Part shown: positions 1 to 9,691 of the stretch, one piece after another | Numbering within the stretch: the stretch's first letter is position 1 | Layout: every line of letters starts with the position of its first letter | NCBI GenBank assembly: GCA_977006965.1 | Contig: OZ345353.1 | Span: 1,984,001-2,048,000, forward strand | DNA: 64,000 nucleotides | Origin: Phymatolithon calcareum | Taxonomy: Eukaryota > Rhodophyta > Florideophyceae > Hapalidiales | Direction: 5' to 3' | Made by a program: the position numbers and the translations under genes | The notes under the pieces: generated by a model | Database searches by the model: none | The model's input: the letters and a program-made list of their open reading frames with translations, nothing else | Told to the model about the DNA's origin: nothing

Positions 1-2
1 TA

Positions 3-566
3 GCCGTACTTCTCGGCATGTTCACCTATTATCTGGATCGCTTCCTTGGCGCTTGTCGCACGTTCAAGGGCCAGTTGGGTGAGCTCGCTAACATCGAACA
101 GGGCCTTGCCGCCGTCACTGATGGGTCGTGCCACTGTTACTGTTGGACAAGTGCTTTCGCCGATGGAAACCATGTGCTCATTGACAAGGCCGTATCCACT
201 CCCAGATTCATAGAGGGCAAAGGTGTTGCGCACCTGAGGGACAAAACCCATAGGACGCGTTTCAGTCCAATTTCCGAGCTGCGACTTAACACCTTCGAGA
301 TTTTCGCGATTCCAGGTACGGGCGCGAGATGACACAAGATGAGGATATTGTGCTCGAACGAGGTAGACAGGACGCTTGGAACCCTTGGGAAATTGACGAG
401 CCGGTACGTGGGCGAGGCGGAAATCGCAATCCTTGCAGTCGCTCGTGGTGGTGGTGTAGGAGCAAGAGTCTTCGGTTGCTCCAGGGGAGATCGCCAGCGC
501 CGTGCATGCATCGGTCGAGCGGAGCAGCGCAGTGATGACGAGCATGCACAATAAAGTGCTAGACAT
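3..566 (-). CDS. Secreted C69-family dipeptidase, N-terminal part (cut by window edge)
   Basis: The reading frame gives 188 residues from the ATG at 564-566 and runs off the window start. Residues 1-20 look like a signal peptide (Leu-rich, ending TDA). Cys21 follows (DACTALAISPGATEDSC), which fits the N-terminal nucleophile cysteine of the C69 (Ntn-hydrolase) dipeptidases, exposed by cleavage of the leader. Further family signatures are a GYGLVNEHMVSIGEST block near residue 130 and an LALERATSAKEAIQIIGEHA helix near residue 170, typical of the region where C69 enzymes read ALERAxTAxEAI. The role expected from the family is hydrolysis of dipeptides in a secretory or lytic compartment. The C-terminal half lies outside the window, so integrity cannot be judged. 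The family assignment is from motif recognition, with good confidence. Confidence 0.82.
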   Translation of the reverse strand, partial: MSSTLLCMLVITALLRSTDACTALAISPGATEDSCSYTTTTSDCKDCDFRLAHVPARQFPKGSKRPVYLVRAQYPHLVSSRARTWNRENLEGVKSQLGNWTETRPMGFVPQVRNTFALYESGSGYGLVNEHMVSIGESTCPTVTVARPISDGGKALFDVSELTQLALERATSAKEAIQIIGEHAEKYG

Positions 567-986
567 TCTGAATTGAAGATGGCACCGGCAGTTGGTCAAC
601 ATGGCGAAAGCGATGAGATGGAAGGGGGCTTAAAAGGCAACCGTTGCAGGTGAGGTGCACCTCTCGGGCATAACCGAGGGAAGGCGTCACAAGAGCAGAC
701 ACCGCGCGGATATCAATGAGTGCGAGAGGATGTGGGTTCGGTTCAGCAAAGCAATGAGATCACCACGTGTACACGTGGCATACTGGGATAGGGTGGACTT
801 TTGAGATCTCAAGCCCACGGCTCCTATCGTCATCACAGCATGCAGTAGATTTTTAAATCTACTGTAGTTGGGACACGACGGCGTGAGCACAAGCCACCAC
901 CCATGGGCGATTTAGGGATATGCAAAAGCACAGGAGTTATGAAAGAAGAAAAGGAAATGAGAGCACGACAAAGCTGAAATGTGTGC
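567..986. other. Intergenic spacer with a small palindrome
   Basis: This spacer lies between the 5' end of the C69 gene and the 3' end of the three-exon gene, both on the minus strand, so it should hold the C69 promoter. I see no convincing coding frame. A 22-bp palindrome with 10-bp perfect arms (CAGTAGATTT / AAATCTACTG) lies at 843-864. An ACGTGTACACGT motif lies near 766-778. Confidence 0.5.
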
Positions 987-1646
987 TTACAGGGCCGCAA
1001 GAACGGCGCCATCGAGACCCGCGCTGTCGACCATTGCACGCAGGGCCTGAGCGAGAAGAAACAGCGGGACGCAGCACTAGATTAGATTCGGTAGGAACAG
1101 AAGGATTTAAGAGTGCAGAAGATAAGGACGTACCGAGACGGCCTCGTCGGCATTGGCAACTGCACCGGAGGGCCATTTGAGTGTCTCCAGGGCGCACACG
1201 CACAACCCTCGCTCGTCGCACATGACGGCCTCCAGTGCGATACCGGCCTCAGTGACGGCTGTGGCGCGAACGCTCTGCAGCACGGCGAGATCATCCTGAA
1301 GAATACGTCACATGATGCCATGCCATTAGAAAAGAATGAGTGTCTGACAGTCCGATGACCGGCAGGCAGTCCTGGAAAATCTGCAAGGTCATGCAGGTGA
1401 CGCAGAAGAGAAAAACAGCGACACGAGCGAGCGTACCGTGACTGTGCCGAATGAGACAGCGAGAACCGCGAGTTCACGAACGAAATCCGCGTTTAGCCCA
1501 TCGACAAGGGCGGCCGAGCGAGCAAACTCTGCGCGCGGTGCACGTCGCAGACATATCCGCTGTGGCTGCACCACTGCTCTGACCATACGTAGCGGTGTGG
1601 CTTGGAGAAAAGCGGAAGCAGAATGCATTTTGGTGCTGCTTAGCAT
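987..1646 (-). CDS. Unknown protein, three exons, about 143 aa
   Basis: I did not recognise this protein. The model joins exons 1646-1437, 1295-1134 and 1046-987. Introns are GTACGC...TTCTTCAG (141 bp) and GTACGT...CGCTCAG (87 bp), and all three exons join in phase 0. Exon 2 is an uninterrupted 54 codons with a coding-like composition (ALEAVMCDERGLCVCALETL) and exon 3 ends DSAGLDGAVLAAL-stop. The first about 40 residues are Arg/Ala/Gln-rich with few acids, compatible with an organelle targeting peptide; that is only a suggestion. The start could also be the second Met (7 codons in). The short helical domain resembles small adaptor folds but I would not name a family. The evidence is the splice sites and open frame only. 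Confidence 0.42.
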
Positions 1647-1665
1647 CGACTTCGGTGGTACAGGG

Positions 1666-1693
1666 CAGTGCAGTGCAGTGCAGTGCAGTGCAG
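1666..1693. repeat. (GCAGT)n microsatellite
   Basis: Five and a half uninterrupted copies of a GCAGT unit lie just upstream of the three-exon gene start. The same CAGTGCAGTGCAG string recurs near 8814-8828. Confidence 0.9.
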
Positions 1694-1818
1694 TTTGGAC
1701 AAGGCAGAGCTACAGTAGTGTAGCTGATGCGAAGCGGAACGGTAAATTAGGTCGCTGCTCAATGTGTACCTCGAATAGGAACCTATCAAAAAGGACACGT
1801 AGCGAAAACTTACAGGAT

Positions 1819-3312
1819 TTACATTTCAAAATTTTGATCCACCTTTTCATCTCTTCTTCCCTCTCTCCCCCTCTCCCCCTCTTTCGCGGCCGTCAGTCCC
1901 CAGAACGGCCCTAGAAGCGCCGCAGCAACCACAGTCGCGCCTACCAGTACTGCAAAGAACGGCCCCCATCCAGCTTGCGCTACTCTCGCGAGCGGGTATC
2001 CCGCCGCGGCAGCGCCAAAGTACGAAATACACCCCAGCAGTCCCGCGGCCGTCGCCATGACGCGCGGATCGCACACCTCCGCGCCAATAAGTCCTATCAT
2101 CATCTGCGGACCATTGACCGCGCACCCCAGAGTCGCAATAACCGTCGCATCCGCGGCCGCGCATCCAGCCGGCAGAAGCGCGAGCACCCCAATACACCCT
2201 GCAAGCATCACCAGATACACAACAGTAACTGCTGCACGTCGGCCGCCGGTCAAGTCTGACAAAATTCCCGCGCCAAAAGTGCCGGCCACGCCGCCAAGCT
2301 CCGCCACACTGGCGCGCAGCGCTGCCTGCGCGGGTGCGATTCCACGGCTTGCGATGAGATAGAAATGTAGCCAGTTTTTCAACCCCGTTCGCACGAGATA
2401 GACGCAGAAATACGCGCCCGCCAGTGCCCACAACGCCTTATTTCGCATCACATCCTTCGCAACCGCCGTCCAGAATCCTGTACTCCTCTTCTTCTGTCCA
2501 TCATCCTGTTCGCGCAGTGGCCCCACAGCCCAATCTGCGCGATACCCCGCGGCCGCAGGAGTGTCCGAAAGTACAGTTGCCGCCGCAGCGGCGACGACTA
2601 GTGCTGTGCATCCAGGTACAAGTAGCGCGATTCGTGCGCCATGCGTCCCGGCCAGGGCCGACACGGCGAGCGGTCCGAAGAATGCGCCGGCATTCGCGCT
2701 CGTCGCCCATAGCGCCCACCACCGGCCGCGTTCGCGGGGGGCAAACCAGGAGGTGAGCAATTTTGCCGACGCTCCGGCGCCGGCGCCTTGCACCAGCCCG
2801 TGCAAGCCCCAGAGGGCGGCGAGCGGGACGGCGGAGACTGGTGCGATCGACATGAGGGCGACGCAGAGGCCGGCGAGGGAGAGACCGGTGAGGAGAACGG
2901 TGCGCGGGGAGCCGTTGTCGACTATTGCGCCGGTTAGAAGACGGCTGAGACCGTAGGCGGCGGGGAAGGCGGAGTTTACTGTGCCGATCGCTTGCAGGGG
3001 GAGGCCTAGCACTGGACTGGCCATTGGGAAGGTGCTGCGGAGGGCAACGTAGGAGGCGTATGTTGTGACCATTGCGAGAAAGATTCCGAGACGGCAAGTG
3101 CGGAACGGGATGGATGGGACAGCTGGTAGCGGGGGGGCGGTGGTGGTTGAGGGGACTGCGGATTTGCAGATGGGAGGGCGAGGGCGAGGGCGACGGGCGA
3201 GGGGGCGGGAGATTCTGGATGGTTGTGCAAAAGGGTTCGGCAAGTGGGTGCTTCGACGGAGATGGGGGGCGCCGGCCGCTGGGAGGAGGAAGGTGATGAG
3301 AGGTGGTGCCAT
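1819..3312 (-). CDS. UhpC-type hexose-phosphate transporter (MFS, OPA family), probably plastid-targeted
   Basis: The intronless frame encodes 497 residues of a major facilitator protein. Residues 1 to about 65 are rich in Ser, Pro, Arg and Ala with almost no acidic residues, like a transit peptide. Twelve hydrophobic helices follow. The organophosphate:phosphate antiporter signatures are clear: YLVRTGLKNWLHFYL before helix 7, SVAELGGVAGTFGAGILSD after it, and GPQMMIGLIGAEVCDP with SYFGAAAAGYPLA in the C-terminal half, matching the GPQMLIGxxAAEC...GWPLA pattern of UhpC/UhpT/GlpT. The expected role is exchange of sugar phosphates for phosphate across the plastid envelope. UhpC-type carriers of algae are known to group with chlamydial proteins. 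The tail is charged (KEGERGREGRRDEK). The start is the first ATG; a second ATG at residue 81 would remove the transit-like region. Confidence 0.85.
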   Translation of the reverse strand: MAPPLITFLLPAAGAPHLRRSTHLPNPFAQPSRISRPLARRPRPRPPICKSAVPSTTTAPPLPAVPSIPFRTCRLGIFLAMVTTYASYVALRSTFPMASPVLGLPLQAIGTVNSAFPAAYGLSRLLTGAIVDNGSPRTVLLTGLSLAGLCVALMSIAPVSAVPLAALWGLHGLVQGAGAGASAKLLTSWFAPRERGRWWALWATSANAGAFFGPLAVSALAGTHGARIALLVPGCTALVVAAAAATVLSDTPAAAGYRADWAVGPLREQDDGQKKRSTGFWTAVAKDVMRNKALWALAGAYFCVYLVRTGLKNWLHFYLIASRGIAPAQAALRASVAELGGVAGTFGAGILSDLTGGRRAAVTVVYLVMLAGCIGVLALLPAGCAAADATVIATLGCAVNGPQMMIGLIGAEVCDPRVMATAAGLLGCISYFGAAAAGYPLARVAQAGWGPFFAVLVGATVVAAALLGPFWGLTAAKEGERGREGRRDEKVDQNFEM

Positions 3313-4417
3313 TGTTTGGGTGAGTCTGTGCTCGGGTGGGCGGAATGGGGGATGATGCTGTGCGTGTTGATTTGACCGAAGAGGGGGAGAAGGTGGTGGT
3401 TTGGAGGGTAGATTCGTTCGGATTGGCTAGAATGGTGATGTTGCAGGTTGGTATCTGGCGCTCATTGGACGCAGATTAGATCCGCAGAAGTGAGCACAAC
3501 CAGGGCTGTGTGGACCCTCCGCCACACCCTACGGTACAGCAGGTTCGATTGAGTGTCAACACTGTTGGTAAATAGTCATTCATTCTCTTTGTCACTGCAA
3601 CGCAACCCTATCAGCCCGAGTGCCTGCCTTTTCAGTTTACACTATTTATGACGCAAAGGTGCCTGCCCAAGGGGACCGAACGCAATTCTGTATCATCAGG
3701 TGTCTATCTGCTGGCCGATGGATGACTGCTTTTTTAAGTAATGGGCTGTCGACCGGATTTGCAAGAGGGAACCTCAGGCAGTCTTCGTGCAAGGACCCGC
3801 CAATACAATTCATAAAATAGTCAGCCTCGTTTACGCATAGTGAGTGAGCCTTATGAGATCTAAAACCAGACATATGCAGGTTTAGTTTCCACACCACAGG
3901 TCAAAGTCGTCAGCCTGCCTCGAGCTACTGTACACTAATCGCAGATCCATCACACACTGCTCCCCGAATTCATGTTAGGAAACAGTTTTCTCTGTGCTTC
4001 CTTTTATTTTGCTTCCCCTACTGTACAGTATGCTTCGCGACCAGTATTGACGGTAAACCTGGAAACTTCGATCACAGTGAAGGACGGACTGCATGCAGAA
4101 TCGACAGGAGATCTCAAAAATTCAAAAAAACATACAGTGCCTTACCGACCAACCCGCATGTCTCAAATGTATGTTTTCCAAATTCCAGCCATTGGGATGC
4201 CCAATTATCGTGTGCCAGTGAAGGTCATAATCTGTAATGAGTACCAGCCGATATGACACAATCTCAAATTCGTGTTCATCAACCCTCCGAGCGAGTCACC
4301 AACATTTTCTTCAAGAGACGAATTCGAGTCCAGCGCAGAGACGCATATCTAAACTCGCGGACCTGGATCGCGAACGAAAAGAGAGCGGAGCCATTGCACC
4401 AGTGCGATCCGTCAACG
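3313..4417. other. Divergent promoter region between transporter and NTF2
   Basis: No supported coding frame lies in this 1.1-kb spacer. It separates the start of the minus-strand transporter from the start of NTF2 on the plus strand, so both promoters should be here. TACTGTACA/TGTACAGTA motifs occur near 3927 and 4020. Confidence 0.5.
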
Positions 4418-5020
4418 ATGGGCGATTTTAACGCTATCGGGCAGCAGTTTACAAGCTTCTATTACTCGGTCTTCGACACCGACCGCCGCAACCTCGCTCC
4501 TCTCTACGTATGCACAATCCGTTCCTACCTGCTTTCATGCACGGAACATATTGCCGTTTTCTCCACGTTCTAACTCATTCCCTCTCCACTGTTTTTTCTT
4601 TATCGCCTTATAGCGGCCGCAGAGCATGCTCTCTTTCGAGGGGGATCACTTTCTGGGTGGTGATGCCATTCTCAAGAAGCTAGTGGTACGCGATCCGTCT
4701 CTCACACTTATTCAACGCCACAATTAACCTCCCTCGGCTATGTACTGACGAATTACGAACCGCGTTCGTCTTTGCCCGCGATCTTGCATATTGCGTAGGA
4801 GCTTCCGTTCGGTAAGGTGCAGCACAAGGTTGCGACTTGCGATTGTCAGCCCACCACCGCATGCTCTCCGCAGGGTATTCTTGTCTCCGTTAGTGGCGAC
4901 CTGGTGATCGATGAGAATCAGCCCATGAAGTTTGCTCAAAGTTTTCTTCTGCTGCCCGACCCTGCCAACCCTTCCAACTACTGGGTCCACAACGATATTT
5001 TCCGTCTTAACCTTTCATAA
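4418..5020 (+). CDS. NTF2: Nuclear transport factor 2
   Basis: The model is three exons, 4418-4507, 4614-4685 and 4799-5020, giving 127 residues, the usual NTF2 length. Introns are 106 and 113 bp (GTATGC...TATAG and GTACGC...GCGTAG) and all junctions keep frame. The product reads MGDFNAIGQQFTSFYYSVFD at the N terminus, then LVELPFGKVQHKV, GDLVIDENQPMKFAQSF and the C-terminal YWVHNDIFRLNLS, all diagnostic of NTF2. NTF2 imports Ran-GDP into the nucleus by binding FxFG nucleoporins as a dimer; the acidic and aromatic residues of the Ran pocket (D and F in the VHNDIFRLN tail) are kept. An AATAAA polyadenylation signal lies at 5245-5250. The gene converges with RPB8, with 337 bp between stops. Confidence 0.95.
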
Positions 5021-5357
5021 ATACTGGTTACACTGAGGGCAGGCGGCGTGCAGGTCGGTCGCTCGTTCTTTGTCGCTCTGTTCATTGCCCATTGAACCCT
5101 CAGTTACCATTCTCACTTTGTTTTTAACGCTGCATGTTTTCCGTCGATTTCCGTGCGTCGCTTTCCGTCGCACTCTGAATCGTAATAGGGCGGCTTGGAT
5201 CGGATCGGATCGCGGGACGCAGCGGGGATTAGCGAAAAATGTGGAATAAAGCTCTGCTCCAGCGGAGCTAGCAGTGTCACCTAGCACTTTTTTCTGCAGC
5301 TTTATTTATGCAAATTCACAGACAGCATGTACTCTACTGTACATGTAAGAGAGTGTC
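5021..5357. other. Convergent 3' spacer between NTF2 and RPB8
   Basis: This spacer holds the two 3' untranslated regions. A plus-strand AATAAA lies at 5245-5250 for NTF2 and a minus-strand AATAAA at 5301-5306 for RPB8. The two transcripts therefore probably overlap by little or nothing. No coding frame is supported. Confidence 0.55.
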
Positions 5358-6065
5358 CTACTGTACCTTCTTGATGAATATGTATATCTGTGTATCCACA
5401 GCGAACGTATTTGCAGTCAAGCTTTTGGATTCGCCCCGCAAGGACATGAGCAATCCACCGAATGACGCATAGATAACTCTATGTTTCCAGTGAGAAGAGA
5501 CGATAGAGCGGATAGTTCAGTCAGTTCTCTAACGAAACTTTTGCCCATTCGCTCGCACGACCTCCTGCTTCAAAGCCATGCAGGATCGAAAAACTCTACC
5601 CGAAAAAGTGGTGCAAGAGAACTTACGACTTCAATTTCTCTTGCGCGTACTTGAATATGCGCCCGTGCATGATATACTCATACTCGTCTGCTCGTGAGCC
5701 CATGGGCTTGCTCGAATCGTAACCGGTGGCATTTTCCAAGGAGCTGGTGGCTGGGCCCGCGGGGTCCAGGCGATCCGAAATAAGAATTTCGAACTTATCG
5801 CCCTCCTTTAACGGGTAAATCGATGTATTGATGTCGATAGTAAGGAAAATCTCGTATATCTCGCTCTTAGCATCGATGCGCGATACTGCAAAGGCATGGA
5901 ACGAAAACGAATGGTCTGTCAGTTCGAACCAGGACGACCTTCAACGAAGTGGTGAGAATGTAATGAGAGCGCACCTTGGTCAAACTTTTTGTCCTTCAGG
6001 TTCTTCTCCTTGTCAAAGTCGATAGTGTCGACGATGAATGTGTCCTGGAACAAATTGCCCGACAT
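5358..6065 (-). CDS. RPB8: RNA polymerase I/II/III common subunit RPB8 (RPABC3)
   Basis: The model is three exons on the minus strand, 6065-5975, 5885-5627 and 5478-5358, encoding 156 residues. Introns are 89 bp (GTGCGC...TTGCAG, phase 1) and 148 bp (GTAAGT...ACATAG, phase 2). The product starts MSGNLFQDTFIVDTIDFD, continues VSRIDAKSEIYEIFLTIDIN and IYPLKEGDKFEILIS, then RADEYEYIMHGRIFKY, and ends YASFGGLLMSLRGESKSL and YIFIKKVQ. This order and the YGGLLMxLxG signature are those of RPB8, a small OB-fold subunit shared by the three nuclear RNA polymerases. Retaining exon 2 into the intron would stop after two codons, so the third exon is required to complete the fold. Confidence 0.94.
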
Positions 6066-7615
6066 GTTGGCAGAACACGGCGCAAATGCGCGGCTATTAG
6101 TGCGGAAGACGCTTGGCGGGTGTACGCGCGGTATACACTACAGTACTTTGCAAAAGTCAGACACGCACAGGGGGCTGTGATACGCGGATGCTCGCAAAGT
6201 GCGGCTGATATGGACGGTGTAGACGGCTGTACTGTCTGCCCTGGTGTCGTCGCAATGGACTGAACCTCTAGATTTCGTGTGTGAAAGGGTGGTTTTTATT
6301 GTTGTAAAATTAAATTAAATAAATATTTCTGGAAGAACTTTTGACTCTTCGCTGGCTCCAATCTTCTGCATATTTTCCCAAGTTCTGTCTTGGCAAATGT
6401 TCCGTTACCGGAACGCAAGCGGCGGCACTCTTTGCAATCGTCTTTGTGTAGGACATAAAGTTGTTACAAAGATTGCAATAATGTTACTATTATAACGTAT
6501 AATAGCAACATTATTGCAATCTTTGTAAAGTTTCTTTCTTGTCGCGATCGGCAGTTCGAGTTTCTTTCCTTCTCAGTCACCGATGGAGACAAAAAGCACA
6601 CCCATCCCTCTCTCCAACGATAGAGCTTTCGACAGATTTTCAGTATCTGGGGCGCCGAAAACAAACATAAGGCAAATCACAGCTGAAATTGGTTACGTTT
6701 ACATGACACAGTTCGGCTAGAGCGAAGTGTAGACGATGTGAAAAAGAATGGATAGAGCAACAAAGAAAGCAGACACAAATAGCTGTCCGCCCAGAACGGT
6801 CTTCAAAAATTTGGGCTTGAGAAGCGGGGTTGGTTCGCGCGACGGCGTTCGACAACACCAATTTTCATTTCAACACATCGCTCCCTGAAACGGTTTTACT
6901 TCCATCGCCCCAAAATACGAGCGGGGTACAAAGTAATCTTCCAGCCATTTTTCTACACAGTGTATAGGTTGCACGCGCTGCATGCACGGCTCAGAAAATA
7001 GCACAACACTTCAACTAGACGTCTGGAAATCGAAAAAGCACAGCATACGAGGAACAACCATTGCGTGCGAACACACTTTCCAAGATTCAAGAATAGGTGC
7101 CAATCAAAGAAAGAAAGCTCAAACGGCGGAGATGCACAGGATAACTGTTTAGGCGGGGCACAGCACGACGACGGAAATATATTCCTTCCGTACGAAAAAG
7201 GTGCTGCAACGGAAAAATCCTCAAGATCGGCAACTTGTGTATCAATGCCAGGCATTTCAGTCATGTCAAAACGAGGGACTTCCTCTTGTCTAGCGATTCG
7301 TCAACAATACTTTCCGAGGCGGATTTTGCCAATGATGCAACACAAGCGAAATCTGTAGATATATACTTGATGTCAGACAAGAATGCAATGTGAGTGCGTT
7401 CGTGCGCGCCTTGAGTTTGTTTGCTGAAGCTGTTTGAAAAGAGAAGAGGGGCTGGAATGCTCCACCGACTCGTCGAGAAATTGCCCCGACGATATCGGAA
7501 GAGTAAAAACGGAACAGAGGGAAAAAGGAATAGAAGCGGAAAGGAGGACGATGGTGTAGGTTTTCATGAAAATAATGTGTTGTAGGTTGCGCAAACACGA
7601 GAGTGAAATTGCACA
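6066..7615. other. Intergenic spacer between RPB8 and the A20/AN1 gene
   Basis: No coding region is convincing over 1.5 kb. Short minus-strand frames exist (for example 6953-7264, starting MTEMPGIDTQVADLEDFS) but lack a recognisable domain or a splice partner. The spacer should hold the RPB8 promoter and the 3' UTR of the zinc-finger gene. A strong hairpin lies inside and is listed separately. Confidence 0.45.
6464..6528. repeat. 65-bp hairpin with 31-bp arms and a 3-nt loop
   Basis: The left arm 6464-6494 begins TTACAAAGATTGCAATAATG. The right arm 6498-6528 is its reverse complement with a single mismatch, and only ACG separates them. The arms are AT-rich. Such a tight palindrome would form a cruciform in DNA or a long stem in RNA. 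Confidence 0.9.
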
Positions 7616-8203
7616 TTATATCTTGTCCAGCTTCGAAGCCACCACGACGGGATTAGCCTTCTCGAGCTGCTCGCGGGCAGAGGCTTGGTAATCAAAGTCA
7701 CACTCATGCTTATCCGAATAACGATGCTCGCTGCAATAAAAGTAGCCACAATGGCACTTGAAACCGGTAAGACCAATCTTCTTCCGGCAACTGAAACAGC
7801 GGCTCGTGTTCTTTTGCACCTTGCGCGGGGGCGGGGCAGTCGGGTCCTCACCGGAGGCGGTCACCATGTCAACATCTGGTTTCTGCACTTCGGAGGGATG
7901 AATGATGGCCAAAACAGGCTCAGCGACGGTTGGGGCAGCTTGTGCCGGGGAATGGGTAACGGGCACTGGACGTAGGATGGCTGGTGAAAAAGAAGCGGAT
8001 GGCGGAACTGAGGATTCCGCCGGTGCTGGAACCTGGGTTTGCGGGGTAGAAGGCTCCTGAGCAACCTGGTTGTTCGACCGCTGATGGTCGCGGAAACACT
8101 TCGAGCACATGTTCATGGTGGATGGCGAACCGAAAAAGCCGCATCCCTTAGCACATGGCGGCGGCGAGGGGGAGGGCGTTCCTTGAATAGATTTGTCTGC
8201 CAT
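7616..8203 (-). CDS. A20/AN1 zinc-finger stress-associated protein
   Basis: The frame encodes 195 residues from the ATG at 8201-8203. An A20 finger lies at about residues 17-40 (CAKGCGFFGSPSTMNMCSKC, C-x3-C-x11-C-x2-C). An AN1 finger lies near the C terminus (CFSCRKKIGLTGFKCHCGYFYC, then HRYSDKHECDFDY). The two are joined by a Pro/Ser/Ala-rich linker. This architecture is that of plant stress-associated proteins and animal ZFAND5/6, which bind ubiquitin chains through A20 and proteasome-related partners through AN1. The frame stays open 167 codons upstream to 8704, but that part is low-complexity, contains the GGGC repeat and has no domain. I chose the ATG right before the A20 finger because family members start about 10-20 residues before it. 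Confidence 0.88.
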   Translation of the reverse strand: MADKSIQGTPSPSPPPCAKGCGFFGSPSTMNMCSKCFRDHQRSNNQVAQEPSTPQTQVPAPAESSVPPSASFSPAILRPVPVTHSPAQAAPTVAEPVLAIIHPSEVQKPDVDMVTASGEDPTAPPPRKVQKNTSRCFSCRKKIGLTGFKCHCGYFYCSEHRYSDKHECDFDYQASAREQLEKANPVVVASKLDKI

Positions 8204-8396
8204 GTGGGATCCGAGAGGCTTGTTGACGAAGAAGGCGGTTGAGTATGAGGCGTGCGGGTTCCCACCAGAGCGGGGAGAAGTTGAAGAGGTTTCGACGGCG
8301 TGTACGGGCAGGGTCACGGACGGACAAGTCCGGGGGAGTTGAGTGGATGTCAAGACAGAAGGGGCGGTTGGGGCTTTAGTGTGTGTTGGGTGGAGC

Positions 8397-8440
8397 AGGC
8401 GGGCGGGCGGGCGGGCGGGCGGGCGGGCGGGAGGGAGGGA
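8397..8440. repeat. (GGGC)n/(GGGA)n microsatellite in the 5' flank of the A20/AN1 gene
   Basis: About eight GCGG units run into GGGAGGGAGGGA. It lies about 200 bp upstream of the chosen start codon, in the likely 5' UTR or core promoter. A pure GC run of this type can also form a G-quadruplex. Confidence 0.85.
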
Positions 8441-8704
8441 GCCAGGCTGCGACCGAGGACTTATGCGCAGAACAGAACGGTGGGTGCGTATATGGTGCAC
8501 TTGCAGCCCCCCAATTGCATGCTGAAAGCCAGAAGGGTGTCGGGAGTTCTGGAAGCCGAGCTGCCGCTCGAGTGGAGGGGGCAGTCGTGAGAGGCTGTGT
8601 TTGAAAGACGATAAAATTTGAACGGTTTTTTTACTCGACATTTGGGCCGCGCTTACACCACTGACATCGCTGTCATCTTCGACGTCCAATTTTGACACCG
8701 TCAA

Positions 8705-9691
8705 GCCCCTTTTTGGTAGTCGCCCTGTGAGGCAGGTGCGGCTTCCTCATCAACGGGTATGACTGTTACGAGGCTCGAGCCCCAATTTTAACAGAATTTA
8801 CGAAAAAAACCTGCAGTGCAGTGCAGGTTGCCCACGCCGACCGCCCAACCGCTTGTTAGTATGAAAAAAGAACGTTGAAGACTAGTTGATTTTTTGCCTG
8901 CTTGCAACATGTGCGCAATCTTGCAAGTGCAATGACCATCAAAATTATTTTATTTTTATCGCATCCAGCACGAGAAATCGATTGTACTGTACAGTACAGT
9001 AGAGTATGTACACCAAGGCAATTATTCCGTGAAATTGCAGAACGCTGGCTGGCTGGCTAGCTAGCTGACCCTCACAAAAGCTGGAGGGACCACTGACTGA
9101 CGCCAATGACATTCCTGCCAACGCGGCTGTGTGTGTAGCGTTTCCCCACTCTGTCGAATCGAAATAAATTAACGGCGCTGAGTCGTTCTGTACAGTACCA
9201 AATTACTACCGTATGCTACAGTGCGCTACGCTTCTCGTACAGTATACATCCATTCCCAACTGGCATCATGCAAGCAATTATGTACACTCATTCAATCCAT
9301 TCTTCTTGTTTCAATTTCAACTAACCTACGCAGGGACTGTCCCTGAAGGACTCAACTGCCTCCCTTAATGCGTTCAAGGCGTTCTCACCGCACCCATAAC
9401 TGAACCGTTCGGACATGCACATCCACAGCGACAAACAGAAACAGATAACAGTTGCCAACTATATTAGAAAAATTAGCGACATCACGCGCGCACATTTCTG
9501 TACGCCACGCCCACCAAATTACATTTTGCACACCACACCACACCACACCACCTCTACCCTACAGTATAACCAAAACAAAACTGACCCTCCGCTCTGTGCA
9601 CTCTCCCTCGTCGATCGGGCCTCAACCCGCTCACGTAACCAATCCCCATCTTGTGCCAAACCTTCTCATTCACTCACGTCCCCCCCCCACG
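8705..9691. other. Intergenic spacer, low complexity
   Basis: This spacer lies between the A20/AN1 gene promoter and the 3' end of the formin gene. It has several TACTGTACAGTACAGTA stretches (8984-9004, 9188-9200, 9236-9245), a GGCTGGCTGGCTAGCTAGC run at 9046-9065, and CACCACACCACACCACACC at about 9531-9550. No coding frame is supported. Confidence 0.5.

Noticed and set aside
1847-3097. Arg-rich minus-strand frames overlapping the transporter
   Set aside because: Shadow frames of a GC-rich gene; the MFS frame has the helices and motifs.
8204-8704. N-terminal extension of the A20/AN1 frame
   Set aside because: Low complexity, contains the GGGC microsatellite, lacks domains; family members begin shortly before the A20 finger.
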